A stretch of 64,000 nt of DNA from Pseudooceanicola atlanticus (GCF_000768315.1 NZ_AQQX01000002.1:248001-312000), one strand, 5' to 3'. Shown: positions 27,845-37,371, counted from the stretch's first letter. Translations and numbers: made by a program. The notes: generated by a model from the letters alone, not told the origin.

Positions 27845-29182
27845 CTAGTTCTGGAGCGGCGACCAGGACGGGTCGGAAGCGGCGCCTTCGGTCCGGACCT
27901 GCTTCAGATTTCGGCCTGAAATATCAACGGAATAGAGAGAGGATGCCCCCTGCGCCCCCTGGGTTTCGCGGGTGAACATGATGACACGGCCATTGGGCGA
28001 CCATGTCGGCCCCTCGTCCAGGAAGGACGCGGTCAGCAGGCGTTCCTCGCCGCCATCGGTGCGCATCACGCCGATATGGAACCGGCCCTTGCTCTGCTTG
28101 GTGAAGGCGATCAGGTCACCGCGCGGGGACCAGACCGGCGTGCCGTAGCGACCCTGGCCAAAGCTGATCCGCGTCGCCTCTCCGCCGGTGGCGGGCATGA
28201 TGTAAAGCTGCTGGGACCCGCTCCGGTCGCTTTCAAACACGATCCGGCTACCATCAGGCGAAAAGCTGGGCGCGGTTTCGATCGATGGCGCGGAGGTCAG
28301 CCGCGTCGACCGGCCAGAAGTGATGTCCATGCTGTAGATGTCGGTATTGCCGCCGTCCGTCAGCGAATAGACGATGGTCTGGCCATTTGGCGAAAAACGC
28401 GGCGCGAAGGACATGGAGCCGCTGCCGGTTTCCAGCACACGCCGCCCGACCGAAGCCACGTCGAGTACGTAGATCCGCGGGAAACCCGTCTCGTAGCTGG
28501 TGTAGAGCACGCGGTCGCCGGTGGGGCTGAACCGCGGCGCCAGCACGATCGAGGAACTGTCGGTCAGGTACTGCACGTTGGCGCCGTCATAATCCATGAT
28601 GGCCAGTCGCTTGCGACGATTGTCTTTGGGGCCGGTTTCCGCGACATAGACGACGCGGCTGTCGAAATAGGGGCCTTCGCCTGTGATCCGGGAATAGACC
28701 GCGTCGGCCACCTTGTGGGCCATGCGCCGCCATCCCGAGGTCGTGCCATTGAATTGCAGGCCCGACCCCATCTCCTGCCCCGAAAAGACATCGTAGAGCC
28801 GGAACTTGACCGTCAGCGCCCCGCCTGCCCCGACGCTCACAGCGCCGGTAATCAGGGCCTGAGCGTTGATCGCCTTCCAGTCGGCATATTGCACCGGGCT
28901 GGAGAAGCTGGTGATCCGCGCGATATGCGCATCGGGCGGGATTTCGCGGAACAGGCCGGTGCCCATCAGGTCCTGCGCGACGACGCGGGTCAATTGCTGC
29001 GACATGTCGGCGGCGGCCGTGTTCTCGGCCACGAAATTCGGCACGGCGAAGGGCAGCGGTTCGATCACACCCTCGGTGATCTCGATCCGCAGCGGACCGT
29101 CCTGGGCCAGCGTGGCAAGGGGCAGGACCGCCAGAACGGCAGCGGCAAGAACCGAAAGGAACCTGGTCATGTGTCTCATCAT
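27845..29182 (-). CDS. tolB: Tol-Pal system protein TolB
   Basis: 445-aa periplasmic beta-propeller. The signal peptide ([23 protein letters not shown]) is followed by the TolB N-terminal domain and repeated WD40-like PD40 units ([62 protein letters not shown]). The ATG at 29182 overlaps the tolA stop as ATGA; a second ATG at 29170 gives a tidier signal peptide and may be the real start. Confidence 0.96.
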   Translation of the reverse strand: MMRHMTRFLSVLAAAVLAVLPLATLAQDGPLRIEITEGVIEPLPFAVPNFVAENTAAADMSQQLTRVVAQDLMGTGLFREIPPDAHIARITSFSSPVQYADWKAINAQALITGAVSVGAGGALTVKFRLYDVFSGQEMGSGLQFNGTTSGWRRMAHKVADAVYSRITGEGPYFDSRVVYVAETGPKDNRRKRLAIMDYDGANVQYLTDSSSIVLAPRFSPTGDRVLYTSYETGFPRIYVLDVASVGRRVLETGSGSMSFAPRFSPNGQTIVYSLTDGGNTDIYSMDITSGRSTRLTSAPSIETAPSFSPDGSRIVFESDRSGSQQLYIMPATGGEATRISFGQGRYGTPVWSPRGDLIAFTKQSKGRFHIGVMRTDGGEERLLTASFLDEGPTWSPNGRVIMFTRETQGAQGASSLYSVDISGRNLKQVRTEGAASDPSWSPLQN

Positions 29183-30336
29183 TTGATCCGCATCTTCTCA
29201 GGATTGAATGTCATTTCAATGTCGCGCCATTGGCCGTACTTGTCGACCGGAAGCCCGTAACCGTTGGTGCCGCAGCGGATGATAGCCCGCCGGGCGGCCT
29301 CGAATGCCTGTCTGGCAGCCTCGTTCGACCCGCCCGAAGACGACACCATGCGGATCGTGTCGATCCGGGGGCGGGCATCTTCGGTCATCGAGACGGACAC
29401 GACCACGGTGGTGCGCAGCGCCTCGGTCGAGAGGGAGCCGGTATTCCAGCACGACGACACGGCAACGCGCAGGGCGTCCTTTTCGCCCGACGTCAGCGGC
29501 GGACCGGACTGGCCCTGGGGCACGTTGCTGCTGTCCGCAGACGAACTGGAGCCCGCAAGCGCGCGTTCAAGGGCCGAGTTGATCGCGTCCTTCTGGGTCT
29601 GATTTTCGGACGTCGGTTCCACGTCGGTATCACGTCGGTCTTGCGTCGGTGCGGTTGTCGGTTCCGGCTCGGGCTCTGCGGCGGCGGTGCGCACGGGACG
29701 CGAGGTCGGCGGGCGCTTGGACACCTTGGGCGGCCCACCATCGGGCGTCGCATCCGGAGTGATCTGGGTCGTGGCTTCCTCGGGGGCGGCCTCTTCGGCT
29801 TCGGGTTGCACCTCGGCGGCGTCGGGCGTCGGCGCGGTCGGCGTCTGCGGCACCTCGTCGGTCGCCACGTCGGGATTGGGCCGCAACACGGGGCGCGGCG
29901 CGACGCGGGGAATGCTGCGCGGGGTTTCCGCGGGCTGTTCCGGCATCAGCACGGCCGTATCCTCGGACGGAGGTGTGATCTCCGGCGGCGTATCGGCGAC
30001 CTCGGCCTGGGGCGGCGCGATCTGCGGGCGCTCCGGCGCGGTTTCCGCCTCGGGTGCCGCGGCCTCTGCCGGGGCGGCCTGTTCGGGCGGGGTGTCCTGG
30101 GTGGGCGTGACCTGGGGCGCGTCGGTGGCCGGCGCGGGCTGGGGCAGTTCCGACACCTCGTCCGTCGCGCCGGGGGGCTGGACCGCCGGGGTCAGCGCCG
30201 CGAATTCCTCGGGCGAGATGAGAGCGACATCCGTCACCTCGATCGTGTCCTCGGGGGGCGCGGCGAAACCGCCGAACATGAGCCAGCCGATAAGGGCCAG
30301 GTGGCCCGTCCCCGATATGATGTGCCCGACATGCAT
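29179..30336 (-). CDS. tolA: TolA-like energy transducer of the Tol-Pal system
   Basis: 385-aa inner-membrane protein. One N-terminal membrane helix ([17 protein letters not shown]) has the Ser/His-type positions used to contact TolQR. A very long Pro/Glu/Ala/Thr-rich acidic linker (residues about 45-260) follows in place of the Lys/Ala helix of enteric TolA. The C-terminal TonB/TolA domain (about 290-385, VSSCWNTGS...[14 protein letters not shown]) would bind TolB or Pal. The linker includes an 11-bp DNA repeat array (29611-29662). Spacing to tolR is 13 bp. Confidence 0.9.
   Translation of the reverse strand: MHVGHIISGTGHLALIGWLMFGGFAAPPEDTIEVTDVALISPEEFAALTPAVQPPGATDEVSELPQPAPATDAPQVTPTQDTPPEQAAPAEAAAPEAETAPERPQIAPPQAEVADTPPEITPPSEDTAVLMPEQPAETPRSIPRVAPRPVLRPNPDVATDEVPQTPTAPTPDAAEVQPEAEEAAPEEATTQITPDATPDGGPPKVSKRPPTSRPVRTAAAEPEPEPTTAPTQDRRDTDVEPTSENQTQKDAINSALERALAGSSSSADSSNVPQGQSGPPLTSGEKDALRVAVSSCWNTGSLSTEALRTTVVVSVSMTEDARPRIDTIRMVSSSGGSNEAARQAFEAARRAIIRCGTNGYGLPVDKYGQWRDIEMTFNPEKMRIK
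29611..29662. repeat. 11-bp tandem array, copy B, inside tolA
   Basis: CGTCGGT starts at 29611, 29622, 29633 and 29644 (period 11) with a fifth variant TGTCGGT at 29656. The period is not a multiple of three, so the encoded linker ([14 protein letters not shown]) is not a protein repeat; the repetition is at DNA level. It matches the array at 57648 over about 45 bp, including the final 12-bp step. Confidence 0.85.
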
Positions 30337-30349
30337 GTCAGATCACCAA

Positions 30350-30823
30350 TCAATTCCCGCTGTCCAGGCTGGGACCGCCGGGTTCGGTGACCAGACCGAT
30401 ATTCTTGAACCCGCCCCGGTTCAGCGCGCCCATGATCTGCATCACGTTCTCATAGGGCACGACGCCATCGGCACGCAGGTAGACCCGATCGCTTTCGCGT
30501 TCGGCAGCCACCGCGCGCAGGCGGGTGATCAGTTCTTCACGCGGGATTTCGGAGGTCTGGATCATCACCGCGCCCTCGGCCGTCACCGTGACGGTCAGCG
30601 GTTCTTCCTGGTCCGCCGGCAGAGAAGTCGCCGCGGTTTCCGGCAGCTTGACCGGCACGCCCACGACCATCAGCGGCGCGGCCACCATGAAGATGATGAG
30701 AAGCACCAGCATCACGTCCACGAAGGGCGTGACGTTGATCTCTGCCATCGGGCGGGCGCGTCCGCCGCGGCGACGCCCCCGGCGACCCGATCCGCCTTCC
30801 TTGCCGATCACCCCCGCGCCCAT
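30350..30823 (-). CDS. tolR: TolR, Tol-Pal proton-channel subunit
   Basis: 157-aa ExbD/TolR protein. A basic N-terminus (GRRGRRRGGRAR) precedes MAEINVTPFVDVMLVLLIIF, which carries the conserved proton-relay Asp, then the periplasmic dimer domain ending in NIGLVTEPGG. The ATG at 30823 is one base after the tolQ stop. Works with TolQ to energise TolA. Confidence 0.95.
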   Translation of the reverse strand: MGAGVIGKEGGSGRRGRRRGGRARPMAEINVTPFVDVMLVLLIIFMVAAPLMVVGVPVKLPETAATSLPADQEEPLTVTVTAEGAVMIQTSEIPREELITRLRAVAAERESDRVYLRADGVVPYENVMQIMGALNRGGFKNIGLVTEPGGPSLDSGN

Positions 30824-30824
30824 G

Positions 30825-31520
30825 TCAGCTGTCCAACTGGCGGCTGAGGATGGTCGAAAACTCGTCGGCGAAGGCTTCGTAATTGCCGACGATGCGATCC
30901 GCGTCAGTCGACAGCTTGTTGTAGAAGACCACGGCCGGGATCGCGGCCAGCAGGCCAAGGCCTGTGGCCAGCAGCGCCTCTGCAATGCCCGGCGCGACGA
31001 CGGCAAGGTTGGTGTTCTGGCTTTCGGCGATGCCGATGAAGGCATGCATGATGCCCCACACTGTGCCGAACAGACCGACGAAAGGCGCGGTCGAGCCGAC
31101 GGTGGCCAGCACCGGCAGACCCGCTTGCAGGCTTTCGACCTCTTTCGCGATGGTCACGTCCATCGACCGGTCGATCCGGGCCTGGGCCCCGGCGATCATC
31201 TGGCCGTCTTCGCGATGCGAGCGGTGCCATTCCGTCATCCCGGCGGCAAAGACGCGATGCGCCCGGCCCTTGGGATCGGGGCCGATCTGTTCGTAGAATT
31301 CGTCCAGCGGTTCACCCGACCAGAAGGAGCGGTCGAAATTGGCGGCCTCGCGTCGGGCCGACCGGAAGGTGATGATTTTCTGTACGATGATCGACCAGGA
31401 CCAGAACGAGGCGGCGATCAGAAGGATCATCACCAGTTTCACGGTCAGGGTCGCACGTGCGAAGAGCGCCCACATGGAAAAATCCAGCTGCTGCGCCAGT
31501 TGAAGAGTCTCGGTTTCCAT
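30825..31520 (-). CDS. tolQ: TolQ, Tol-Pal proton-channel subunit
   Basis: 231-aa MotA/TolQ/ExbB protein with three membrane helices: VKLVMILLIAASFWSWSIIV near residue 30, and two at about 135-160 (LATVGSTAPFVGLFGTVWGIM) and 175-200 (GLGLLAAIPAVVFYN). The conserved Thr/Gly/Pro residues of TM2-TM3 are intact. First gene of tolQRAB and 121 bp downstream of ybgC. Confidence 0.96.
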   Translation of the reverse strand: METETLQLAQQLDFSMWALFARATLTVKLVMILLIAASFWSWSIIVQKIITFRSARREAANFDRSFWSGEPLDEFYEQIGPDPKGRAHRVFAAGMTEWHRSHREDGQMIAGAQARIDRSMDVTIAKEVESLQAGLPVLATVGSTAPFVGLFGTVWGIMHAFIGIAESQNTNLAVVAPGIAEALLATGLGLLAAIPAVVFYNKLSTDADRIVGNYEAFADEFSTILSRQLDS

Positions 31521-31641
31521 TCTGCCTGCTCGTCAGAAACAAGGGTTCGGGCCGTCTTGCGCGGCCTCATTGTCCTTGAATGTAACGGATCACAAGCCGA
31601 AAGGCCAACACATTGCCGAGAGGCGCAGGTGGCCGCGCCGT

Positions 31642-32031
31642 TCAGTGCAATTGCAGGCGGATATTCGCCGGAAGACGCGCCGGTTGCCCGGTCTCGTTCA
31701 GCGCCACAAGGGTGACCTGGGCCGAGAACAGCACCTCGCCATCGCGCAGCACGTCCTGTTTCAGAACGATGCGGGCACCGGTGACGGCTTCGGGGGCGGT
31801 CTGAACCTCCAGTTCGTCATCGAAATGGGCGGGGGCCAGGTAGTCGGCCTCGATCCGGCGGACGGCAAAGACCATGCCGTCCTCTTCCTTCATGCGGCGC
31901 TGGTCGATGCCCAGCTCGCGGACCCATTCGCTGCGGGCGCGTTCGATGAATTTCAGGTAATTCGCGTAATAGACGATGCCGGCCAGATCGGTATCCTCGT
32001 AATAGACGCGCAGTTTGAAGAGATGGCTCAT
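31642..32031 (-). CDS. ybgC: Tol-Pal-associated acyl-CoA thioesterase YbgC
   Basis: 129-aa hotdog-fold thioesterase with the 4-hydroxybenzoyl-CoA thioesterase signature VYYEDTDLAGIVYYANYLKFIERARSE, containing the catalytic Asp (residue about 15). It heads the tolQRAB-pal-cpoB cluster as in most proteobacteria. Likely acts on acyl-ACP or acyl-CoA linked to phospholipid turnover. Confidence 0.94.
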   Translation of the reverse strand: MSHLFKLRVYYEDTDLAGIVYYANYLKFIERARSEWVRELGIDQRRMKEEDGMVFAVRRIEADYLAPAHFDDELEVQTAPEAVTGARIVLKQDVLRDGEVLFSAQVTLVALNETGQPARLPANIRLQLH

Positions 32032-32150
32032 CCTCGGGTCCTTTCCGTCTCTGGTCTGTGTCTGGCCTGCCTCGGGCGCGGGCCGTCTCGTCAGGCTTCC
32101 GTTTCCAAAGTCGCTACAGTCGCGGCTTAATGCTTCGCATTTAAGAACAA

Positions 32151-32804
32151 TCAGGCAGAGCCGACATCGCGTTGCATCCGCGCGAAAAGCCGCAGCGCAT
32201 GGGCGGCATTGGTCGCACTGGCCGGCATGACCGGATCATAAGCCCCGTGCAGCAGCGCGGCGATGTCCGGGCGCAGCCGGGCCAGGCCATCCGCCCCGCG
32301 CAGGAGCGGAGAGCGCGACGAAAACGCCCCCGGCCCCCAGTCGAGCAGCGCCTTGACGGCCTGCTCCAGCCCGATCTCCTCGGCCGGGAGGAGGGTCTGC
32401 TTGCCGCGCATCAGCACGAACACGAAACAGGCACGGATGGCACCATCCTCGTCGAAGCGGAACAGGCGATACTGGCTGGCCTCGGCCCGGGCGAGGCGCG
32501 GCACGAGGGACGAAAGCTCGGGCAGAAGGCGATCCAGGTTCTCGACCTCCAGCAATTCCTCCCAATCTTTGAGGAAGAAGAGCATCAGGTTTGTGCCAAG
32601 CTCGGGGTCGGTTTCGGCCATGTGGTGACCCGCCATGCCGACCAGCGCCTCGATCGCGCCCTTCAGGGGCGGCAGGCTCTGATCCTCGACGCCGAAGACG
32701 ACCGGCACGATGGGCCGGCCCCAGCGGGCGAAATGGAAGGACCCGTCATCGCGGGTGAACCAGCGTTCAATCTCTTCCGGGGCGGGCAGGTCGGTCTCGG
32801 TCAA
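32151..32804 (-). CDS. Conserved hypothetical protein downstream of MazG-like gene
   Basis: 217-aa soluble protein from a TTG start at 32804 preceded by TGGGGA. No family is recognised. It is acidic, with DGSFHFARWGRPIVPVVFGVED near the N-terminus and YRLFRFDEDGAIRACFVFVLMRGK in the middle, suggesting alternating strands and helices. Its start overlaps the end of the MazG-like gene by 38 bp in another frame. A second TTG lies 24 bp upstream. Because of the A8 run, this frame is also joined upstream to the MazG N-terminus as one open frame of 319 codons. Confidence 0.7.
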   Translation of the reverse strand: MTETDLPAPEEIERWFTRDDGSFHFARWGRPIVPVVFGVEDQSLPPLKGAIEALVGMAGHHMAETDPELGTNLMLFFLKDWEELLEVENLDRLLPELSSLVPRLARAEASQYRLFRFDEDGAIRACFVFVLMRGKQTLLPAEEIGLEQAVKALLDWGPGAFSSRSPLLRGADGLARLRPDIAALLHGAYDPVMPASATNAAHALRLFARMQRDVGSA

Positions 32805-33110
32805 GATATCGTCCCCACTTGCGGTCAAAGGCTTCGGGAAGGTCGATGCCCTGCCAATCCGCAAAGAGCAAGAGAAAGCCGAACGGATCCGCCGCCTCGT
32901 CCTCCAGATCGCGGCGCAATTCGGCCTCGGGGCTTTTTTTTCGTGGCGCGCGCGACCGGTCATCTTGAGGTGCGCGGCGGTCAGTTCGCCCAGTTCCTCG
33001 GTCAGCTTGCCGATGTGGAAGGCGCTGTCGGGCGTGATCCCGAAGGTTTCGGCATAGAGGGCGCCGACACGGGCCGCGCGGGCCTGCAGGTCGTCGAGGT
33101 CGCGGGTCAT
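32767..33110 (-). CDS. MazG-like nucleotide pyrophosphohydrolase, frameshifted at A8
   Basis: Read with a -1 shift at 32934-32941, this gives a protein of about 114 aa like the small MazG-type/PRA-PH pyrophosphohydrolases. The first 59 residues have EELGEL (38-43) in the zero frame. After the shift the sequence continues with the second metal motif [10 protein letters not shown] and [16 protein letters not shown]. Without the shift the zero frame leaves the family at residue 60 and runs on into the next gene. Either a one-base sequence error, a real mutation, or a programmed -1 shift explains this. It overlaps ruvB by 4 bp. Confidence 0.72.
32934..32941 (-). other. A8 slippery run in the MazG-like gene
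   Basis: The coding strand reads CAC-GAA-AAA-AAA-GCC. This contains the in-phase heptamer A AAA AAA followed by G, close to the dnaX-type A AAA AAG slippery site. A -1 slip makes the next codon AGC and restores the conserved family sequence (KKSPEAEL). Confidence 0.6.
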
Positions 33111-34144
33111 CCCTCGAACAGGCTGCCCTGCCCGCCACGTGTCGGCGGCGCGATCCCGAGGTGGTGATAGCCCTTGTGCGCCAGCATCCGGCCGCGCGGG
33201 GTGCGCTGGATCAGGGCCTGTTGCAGCAGGTAGGGTTCGATCACGTCCTCGACCGCGTCGCGGCTTTCCGACAGCGCGGCGCAGAGCGTTTCGATCCCCA
33301 CCGGACCGCCCTGGTATTCGACGCCGATCATGTTGAGATACCGCCGGTCCGCCCCGTCGAGGCCCAGGCTGTCCACTCCGAGCCTTGTCAGCGCGCTGTC
33401 GGCCAGTTCCCGCGTGATGCGGCCGTCGCCTTCGACCACGGCGAAATCGACGACGCGGCGCAGCAGCCGACCGGCGATGCGGGGGGTGCCACGGGCGCGG
33501 CGGGCGATCTCGCGGGCGCCGGCATCGTCGGCGGGGGCGCCAAGTTTGCGGGCGTTGCGGGTGACGATCTCGTGCAGCTCGTCCTCGTCATAGAATTGCA
33601 GCCGCGTCGGGATGCCGAAACGGTCGCGCAGCGGTGTCGTCAGCAGGCCAAGCCGGGTGGTCGCGCCAACCAGCGTGAAGGGCTGCAACTCGATCCGGAC
33701 GGTGCGGGCGGCGGGGCCTTCGCCGATCACGAGGTCGAGCTCGAAATCCTCCATCGCGGGGTAGAGCACTTCTTCCACGGCCGGGTTGAGGCGATGGATC
33801 TCGTCGATGAAGAGCACGTCGCGCGCCTCGAGATTGGTGAGGATCGCGGCGAGGTCGCCGGCCTTGGCCAGAACGGGGCCGGAGGTCATGCGGAACCCCA
33901 CCCCCAGCTCGCGCGCCATGATCTGCGCCAGCGTCGTCTTGCCCAGCCCCGGCGGGCCGTGGAACAGCGTGTGATCCATCGCCTCGCCCCGCTGCCGCGC
34001 GGAGGAGACGAAGACCCTCAGGTTGGCCCGTGCCTCCTTCTGCCCGATGAAATCGTCGAGCGTCTGGGGCCGCAGGGCCCGGGTGTCGTCGGCATCCTCC
34101 GGAAGGGGATCGGGGCGCATGGTCGGGTCGGGCTGATCGGTCAT
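33107..34144 (-). CDS. ruvB: Holliday-junction branch-migration helicase RuvB
   Basis: 345-aa AAA+ motor. Walker [15 protein letters not shown], Walker [11 protein letters not shown], sensor-1 GATTRLG and the C-terminal winged helix ([32 protein letters not shown]) are all present. It overlaps ruvA by 4 bp and acts with RuvA and RuvC in recombination repair. Confidence 0.97.
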   Translation of the reverse strand: MTDQPDPTMRPDPLPEDADDTRALRPQTLDDFIGQKEARANLRVFVSSARQRGEAMDHTLFHGPPGLGKTTLAQIMARELGVGFRMTSGPVLAKAGDLAAILTNLEARDVLFIDEIHRLNPAVEEVLYPAMEDFELDLVIGEGPAARTVRIELQPFTLVGATTRLGLLTTPLRDRFGIPTRLQFYDEDELHEIVTRNARKLGAPADDAGAREIARRARGTPRIAGRLLRRVVDFAVVEGDGRITRELADSALTRLGVDSLGLDGADRRYLNMIGVEYQGGPVGIETLCAALSESRDAVEDVIEPYLLQQALIQRTPRGRMLAHKGYHHLGIAPPTRGGQGSLFEG

Positions 34145-34809
34145 GCCGGGGCCAGCCGTTTCAGGGCGCTGCGGATCAGGGCGGCAGTGTCGGCATCCGG
34201 TGCCTCACTGGCGGCCTGTGCGACGGCGGTTGCGGCCTCGGACGGGCCGTAGCCGAGATTGGCGAGGGCCGACAGCGCCTCGGCCTGGGACGCGCCAGAG
34301 GTCGGCGGCGCGGGTTGCGGGGCGGGTGCCGGCTCGATCACCTCGGTCTCGTCCGTGGGTGCGGCAGCGGGTGTGACACTGGCAGGGGCACCGCCCATGG
34401 CCATGATGGTGGGCGCCTTGTCCTTCAGCTCCAGCACGATGCGCTGCGCGGTCTTGGGACCGACGCCCTTGGCCGACTTGACCGAGGCCTGGTCACCAAG
34501 CGCAATCGCCCGGGACAGCCCGTCAGCGCCAAGCGCACCCAGGATCGCCAGCGCGCCCTTGGCCCCCACCCCCTGAACCGAGGTCAGCAGGCGGAACCAT
34601 TCCTTTTCCACCAGCGTCGGAAAGCCGAACAGCTGCAACAGGTCCTCGCGCACCACCAGTTCGGTATAGAGCGCCGCAGCCTCTCCGGGGCCGGGCAGCG
34701 CGGCCAGGGTGCGTTCCGAGACGAAGACGACATAGCCCACGCCGCGCACGTCGATCAGCACGTGATCGGTGGACCGCATGTCGATCCGGCCAGCCAGCCG
34801 CCCGATCAT
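34141..34809 (-). CDS. ruvA: Holliday-junction DNA-binding protein RuvA
   Basis: 222-aa tetrameric junction-binding protein. The OB domain starts [11 protein letters not shown], the two helix-hairpin-helix units are seen as [17 protein letters not shown] and [19 protein letters not shown], and the C-terminal UBA-like domain III ([19 protein letters not shown]) binds RuvB. The ATG at 34809 gives ATGA overlap with ruvC. The Pro/Ala linker before domain III is normal. Confidence 0.97.
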   Translation of the reverse strand: MIGRLAGRIDMRSTDHVLIDVRGVGYVVFVSERTLAALPGPGEAAALYTELVVREDLLQLFGFPTLVEKEWFRLLTSVQGVGAKGALAILGALGADGLSRAIALGDQASVKSAKGVGPKTAQRIVLELKDKAPTIMAMGGAPASVTPAAAPTDETEVIEPAPAPQPAPPTSGASQAEALSALANLGYGPSEAATAVAQAASEAPDADTAALIRSALKRLAPA

Positions 34810-35309
34810 GCGCGCACCTTGGCGGCGCGGGCCAGCGACGCGGCCGACCCCATGTGATGGGCATGACACAGGGCGATGGCCAGGGCATCGGCGGCGTCGG
34901 GACCGGTGAATTCGACACCGGGCAATTGCAGGCGGACCATGTGCTGCACCTGTTCCTTTGCGGCGTGGCCGACACCGACCACGGATTTCTTGATCGTGTT
35001 GGGGGCGTATTCCCCGACCTCCAGCCCGGCCTGGGCCGGCACCAGCAGGGCGATCCCCCGCGCTTGGCCCAGTTTCAGCGTCCCGGCCCCGTCGCGGTTG
35101 ACGAAGACCTTTTCGACGGCGGCCTGGTCGGGCTCGTGATCGCGAAACACCTGTGTCAGCGCCGTGTGCAGGGCCAGAAGGCGGGCGGCCATGTCATCCC
35201 CGACACCGTTGCACTGACCATTTGCGACATGGCTGATTCGGCTGCCGGAGACCGAAATGACCCCCCAGCCCAGGCTGCGCAGGCCCGGATCAATGCCGAT
35301 GACTTTCAT
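34806..35309 (-). CDS. ruvC: Holliday-junction resolvase RuvC
   Basis: 167-aa RNase H-fold endonuclease. Catalytic acids are in [12 protein letters not shown] (Asp7), VEKVFVNRD (Glu), and [14 protein letters not shown] near residue 140. It is the first gene of ruvCAB and diverges from the DUF1127 gene. Confidence 0.96.
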   Translation of the reverse strand: MKVIGIDPGLRSLGWGVISVSGSRISHVANGQCNGVGDDMAARLLALHTALTQVFRDHEPDQAAVEKVFVNRDGAGTLKLGQARGIALLVPAQAGLEVGEYAPNTIKKSVVGVGHAAKEQVQHMVRLQLPGVEFTGPDAADALAIALCHAHHMGSAASLARAAKVRA

Positions 35310-35645
35310 TCAGGCCCCTCGATCTGCCCCGGTTTATCAACTTTTTTCGACAAATAGCACGAATGGTGAACATTCGCCAAGGGACAAGCACGACACGGCG
35401 CGAGGTCTGTTTGCGACATTCGGGTCGCGGAGGCCGACTTTCGGGGCCTGCCTGCGACACCCTGAAGACGAAAAACGACGCAAATTTGGGCGGAATTATG
35501 ATCGCGTTATCAGTCTCTTAACCCTGTTTTCGAGCTATGCGCACCGGTCATGCGACCCATGCAAAAATGCCTCTTCTCTAACCGCGAATGCTCGAATAAT
35601 TGGCGCTTTGAAAACTCATCACCCCTCTTGCGAAGGAGCCCCACT
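35310..35645. other. 336-bp gap between ruvC and the DUF1127 gene
   Basis: Divergent promoter region. It is AT-richer than its surroundings, with AAGGAG just before the DUF1127 start. I see no RNA gene, clear hairpin or repeat in it. The length suggests a long 5' leader or several promoters for the small downstream gene. Confidence 0.4.
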
Positions 35646-35849
35646 ATGACCGTCTATCAGATGAATACCACCACCCAGTCCGGGCTGGCTGTTGTTTTTG
35701 GCCAGTTCGGCCGCGCCGTTTCCAACGTTGTCCTGACCATCCGCGACTGGAACGACCGTCGCGTGACCCGCAAAGTGCTCGGCGGTCTGACCGACCGTGA
35801 GCTGAACGACATCGGCCTGATGCGCGCAGACCTCAACGACCTGCGCTAA
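35646..35849 (+). CDS. Small DUF1127-domain protein
   Basis: 67-aa protein. The C-terminal half carries the DUF1127 motif (RRVTRKVLGGLTDRELNDIGLMRADL, about residues 38-63) with its conserved Leu-Xaa-Asp-Ile-Gly core. The start at 35646 has GAAGGAGCC upstream. Short DUF1127 proteins of alphaproteobacteria have been linked to phosphate, carbon and RNA metabolism, but this copy's role is unknown. A strong terminator follows, so it is a single-gene unit. Confidence 0.9.
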   Translation: MTVYQMNTTTQSGLAVVFGQFGRAVSNVVLTIRDWNDRRVTRKVLGGLTDRELNDIGLMRADLNDLR

Positions 35850-35880
35850 CCCCCCTCTCTTCGGCTCCGCGCTGATGAGA

Positions 35881-35916
35881 AAAGACCGCGTCCCGAGGGG
35901 CGCGGTCTTTGCTTTT
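35881..35916 (+). terminator. Rho-independent terminator after DUF1127 gene
   Basis: AAAGACCGCG (35881-35890) pairs with CGCGGTCTTT (35901-35910), and the inner CCC/GGG extends the stem with one bulged T. GCTTTT follows. Confidence 0.85.
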
Positions 35917-35959
35917 GGCACCTGCCGGATGCGGCAGGTGTTTGTCGTTGGAAAAGGGG

Positions 35960-36322
35960 TCAGCCGATCAGCGGGCTGATGACCTCGGCAATTTTCAGCG
36001 TCACCGGATCGACCTGCATCAGCCAGCCGCCGATCTGGTCGACTGCCCGGCCCGACGCGTTGAGAAGAGACACCTTTTCCGCGTAATTCGCGCTGCCCAG
36101 GCTGACCAGCAGGAAGCTTTTGTAACCGACGCCGATCACGGCAAGGATCATCAGCGCCCGGATCGGCAACATGCGAAAGAAGGCGCGGCGCATCTGGCCA
36201 TGCGGCTTCAGCTCGACAAGGCCGGTGTCGTCCATCTCGGCCTTGGCACCTTCCTTGATAGCGGCCTTTTTCTTGTCCAGCGACCTCAGCCGCTGGTCGA
36301 ATTCTCTATACCCTGAGTTCAT
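35960..36322 (-). CDS. Small membrane protein, unknown
   Basis: 120-aa protein with a charged N-terminal region (residues 1-45, Lys/Glu rich), one membrane helix (LPIRALMILAVIGVGYKSFLLV, about 52-73) and a C-terminal region that is probably periplasmic. No family recognised. It stands alone between the DUF1127 terminator and prmA. Confidence 0.7.
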   Translation of the reverse strand: MNSGYREFDQRLRSLDKKKAAIKEGAKAEMDDTGLVELKPHGQMRRAFFRMLPIRALMILAVIGVGYKSFLLVSLGSANYAEKVSLLNASGRAVDQIGGWLMQVDPVTLKIAEVISPLIG

Positions 36323-36426
36323 GCCCGTCTCTCCTACGGAACCTTGTACGAGAAGGTGTATGCAGGTTGATTACGGCCATTATTTGGCGAATTGATTGAA
36401 AATCAGCGCCATTGATGCGCCGCTGA

Positions 36427-37299
36427 TCAGTCCGGCTTGCGCAGGACCAGCGTGGTCCAGTCGCCGATCTGGCGTGCCTCGGTCTTTTCCAGACCCTCGG
36501 CGACGTAGGCGGCGGCGACCTCCTCGGCCTGTTCGTTCAGCAGGCCCGACAGGATGCAATGTCCGCCCGCCGCAAGATGGCCGGCCACGTCGGGGGCCAG
36601 GTCGATCAGCGGCCCCTTGAGGATATTGGCAAAGATCAGGTCGTAAGGCGCACCGGCGGCGATATCCGGATGGTCGAACCCCGTCGCCTCGAGGCAGGTG
36701 ACACGCCCCTGCATCCCGTTGGCGGCCAGGTTCGCCTCGGCCACCTCGACGGCGACCGGATCGATGTCGCTGGCCAGCGGGGTGCCGGGCCAGATGCGGG
36801 CGGCGGCCATGGCCAGAACGGCGGTGCCGCAGCCGATATCGGCAACCTTTTCGGCGACGATGCCCTGTTCGGCCAGGCGATCCAGCGCCTCGAGGCAGCC
36901 CTGCGTGGTGCCGTGATGCCCGGTGCCGAAGGCCATCGCGGCCTCGATCAGCAACGGCACGCAGCCCTCGGGCACGGTATCCGCGTCATGGCTGCCATAG
37001 AGGTAGAACCGCCCGGCCTTCACCGGGGCCAGTTCGCGGCGCACCTTGGCGACCCAATCGGTATCGGGCAGTTCGGAGACGGCAAAGGGCTTGGCCCCGT
37101 GGATCGTCGCCAGCAGCGCCAGCCCCGCCTCGTCCGGGCGATCCTGGAAATAGCCGCCGACCTCCCACAGGCCAGAACCGTCCTCGATCTCGAAGACGCC
37201 GACGCCGTAAGGTTCGGGGCTCAGGCTCTCCATCGCCTCGCCAAGCGCTTCGGCGGGGGTCTTGCCGGTCAGGGTGGTGAAGGCGGTATAGGTGGGCAT
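36427..37299 (-). CDS. prmA: Ribosomal protein L11 methyltransferase PrmA
   Basis: 290-aa SAM-dependent methyltransferase acting on ribosomal protein L11. The N-terminal substrate domain is followed by FGTGHHGTTQGCLEAL and motif I VADIGCGTAVLAMAAA, and DLIFANILKGPLIDLAPD (the NIL(K) motif) matches the NPPY-like site of PrmA. Length is standard. It is 72 bp downstream of the MATE carrier gene region on the same strand's upstream side. Confidence 0.94.
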   Translation of the reverse strand: MPTYTAFTTLTGKTPAEALGEAMESLSPEPYGVGVFEIEDGSGLWEVGGYFQDRPDEAGLALLATIHGAKPFAVSELPDTDWVAKVRRELAPVKAGRFYLYGSHDADTVPEGCVPLLIEAAMAFGTGHHGTTQGCLEALDRLAEQGIVAEKVADIGCGTAVLAMAAARIWPGTPLASDIDPVAVEVAEANLAANGMQGRVTCLEATGFDHPDIAAGAPYDLIFANILKGPLIDLAPDVAGHLAAGGHCILSGLLNEQAEEVAAAYVAEGLEKTEARQIGDWTTLVLRKPD

Positions 37300-37371
37300 G
37301 GCGGGCTCCTGCGTGATCCGCCTAGCGCCTAGTCGGCGGCGCGTGGCCCGTCAAGGTTCCTCGCCATCGCA

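Noticed and set aside
32151-33110. 319-codon uninterrupted frame as a single gene
   Set aside because: Its first 59 codons are MazG-like and the rest is the next gene; residues 60-102 fit neither. Treated as two genes joined by a frame change, though translation of the fusion is not excluded.
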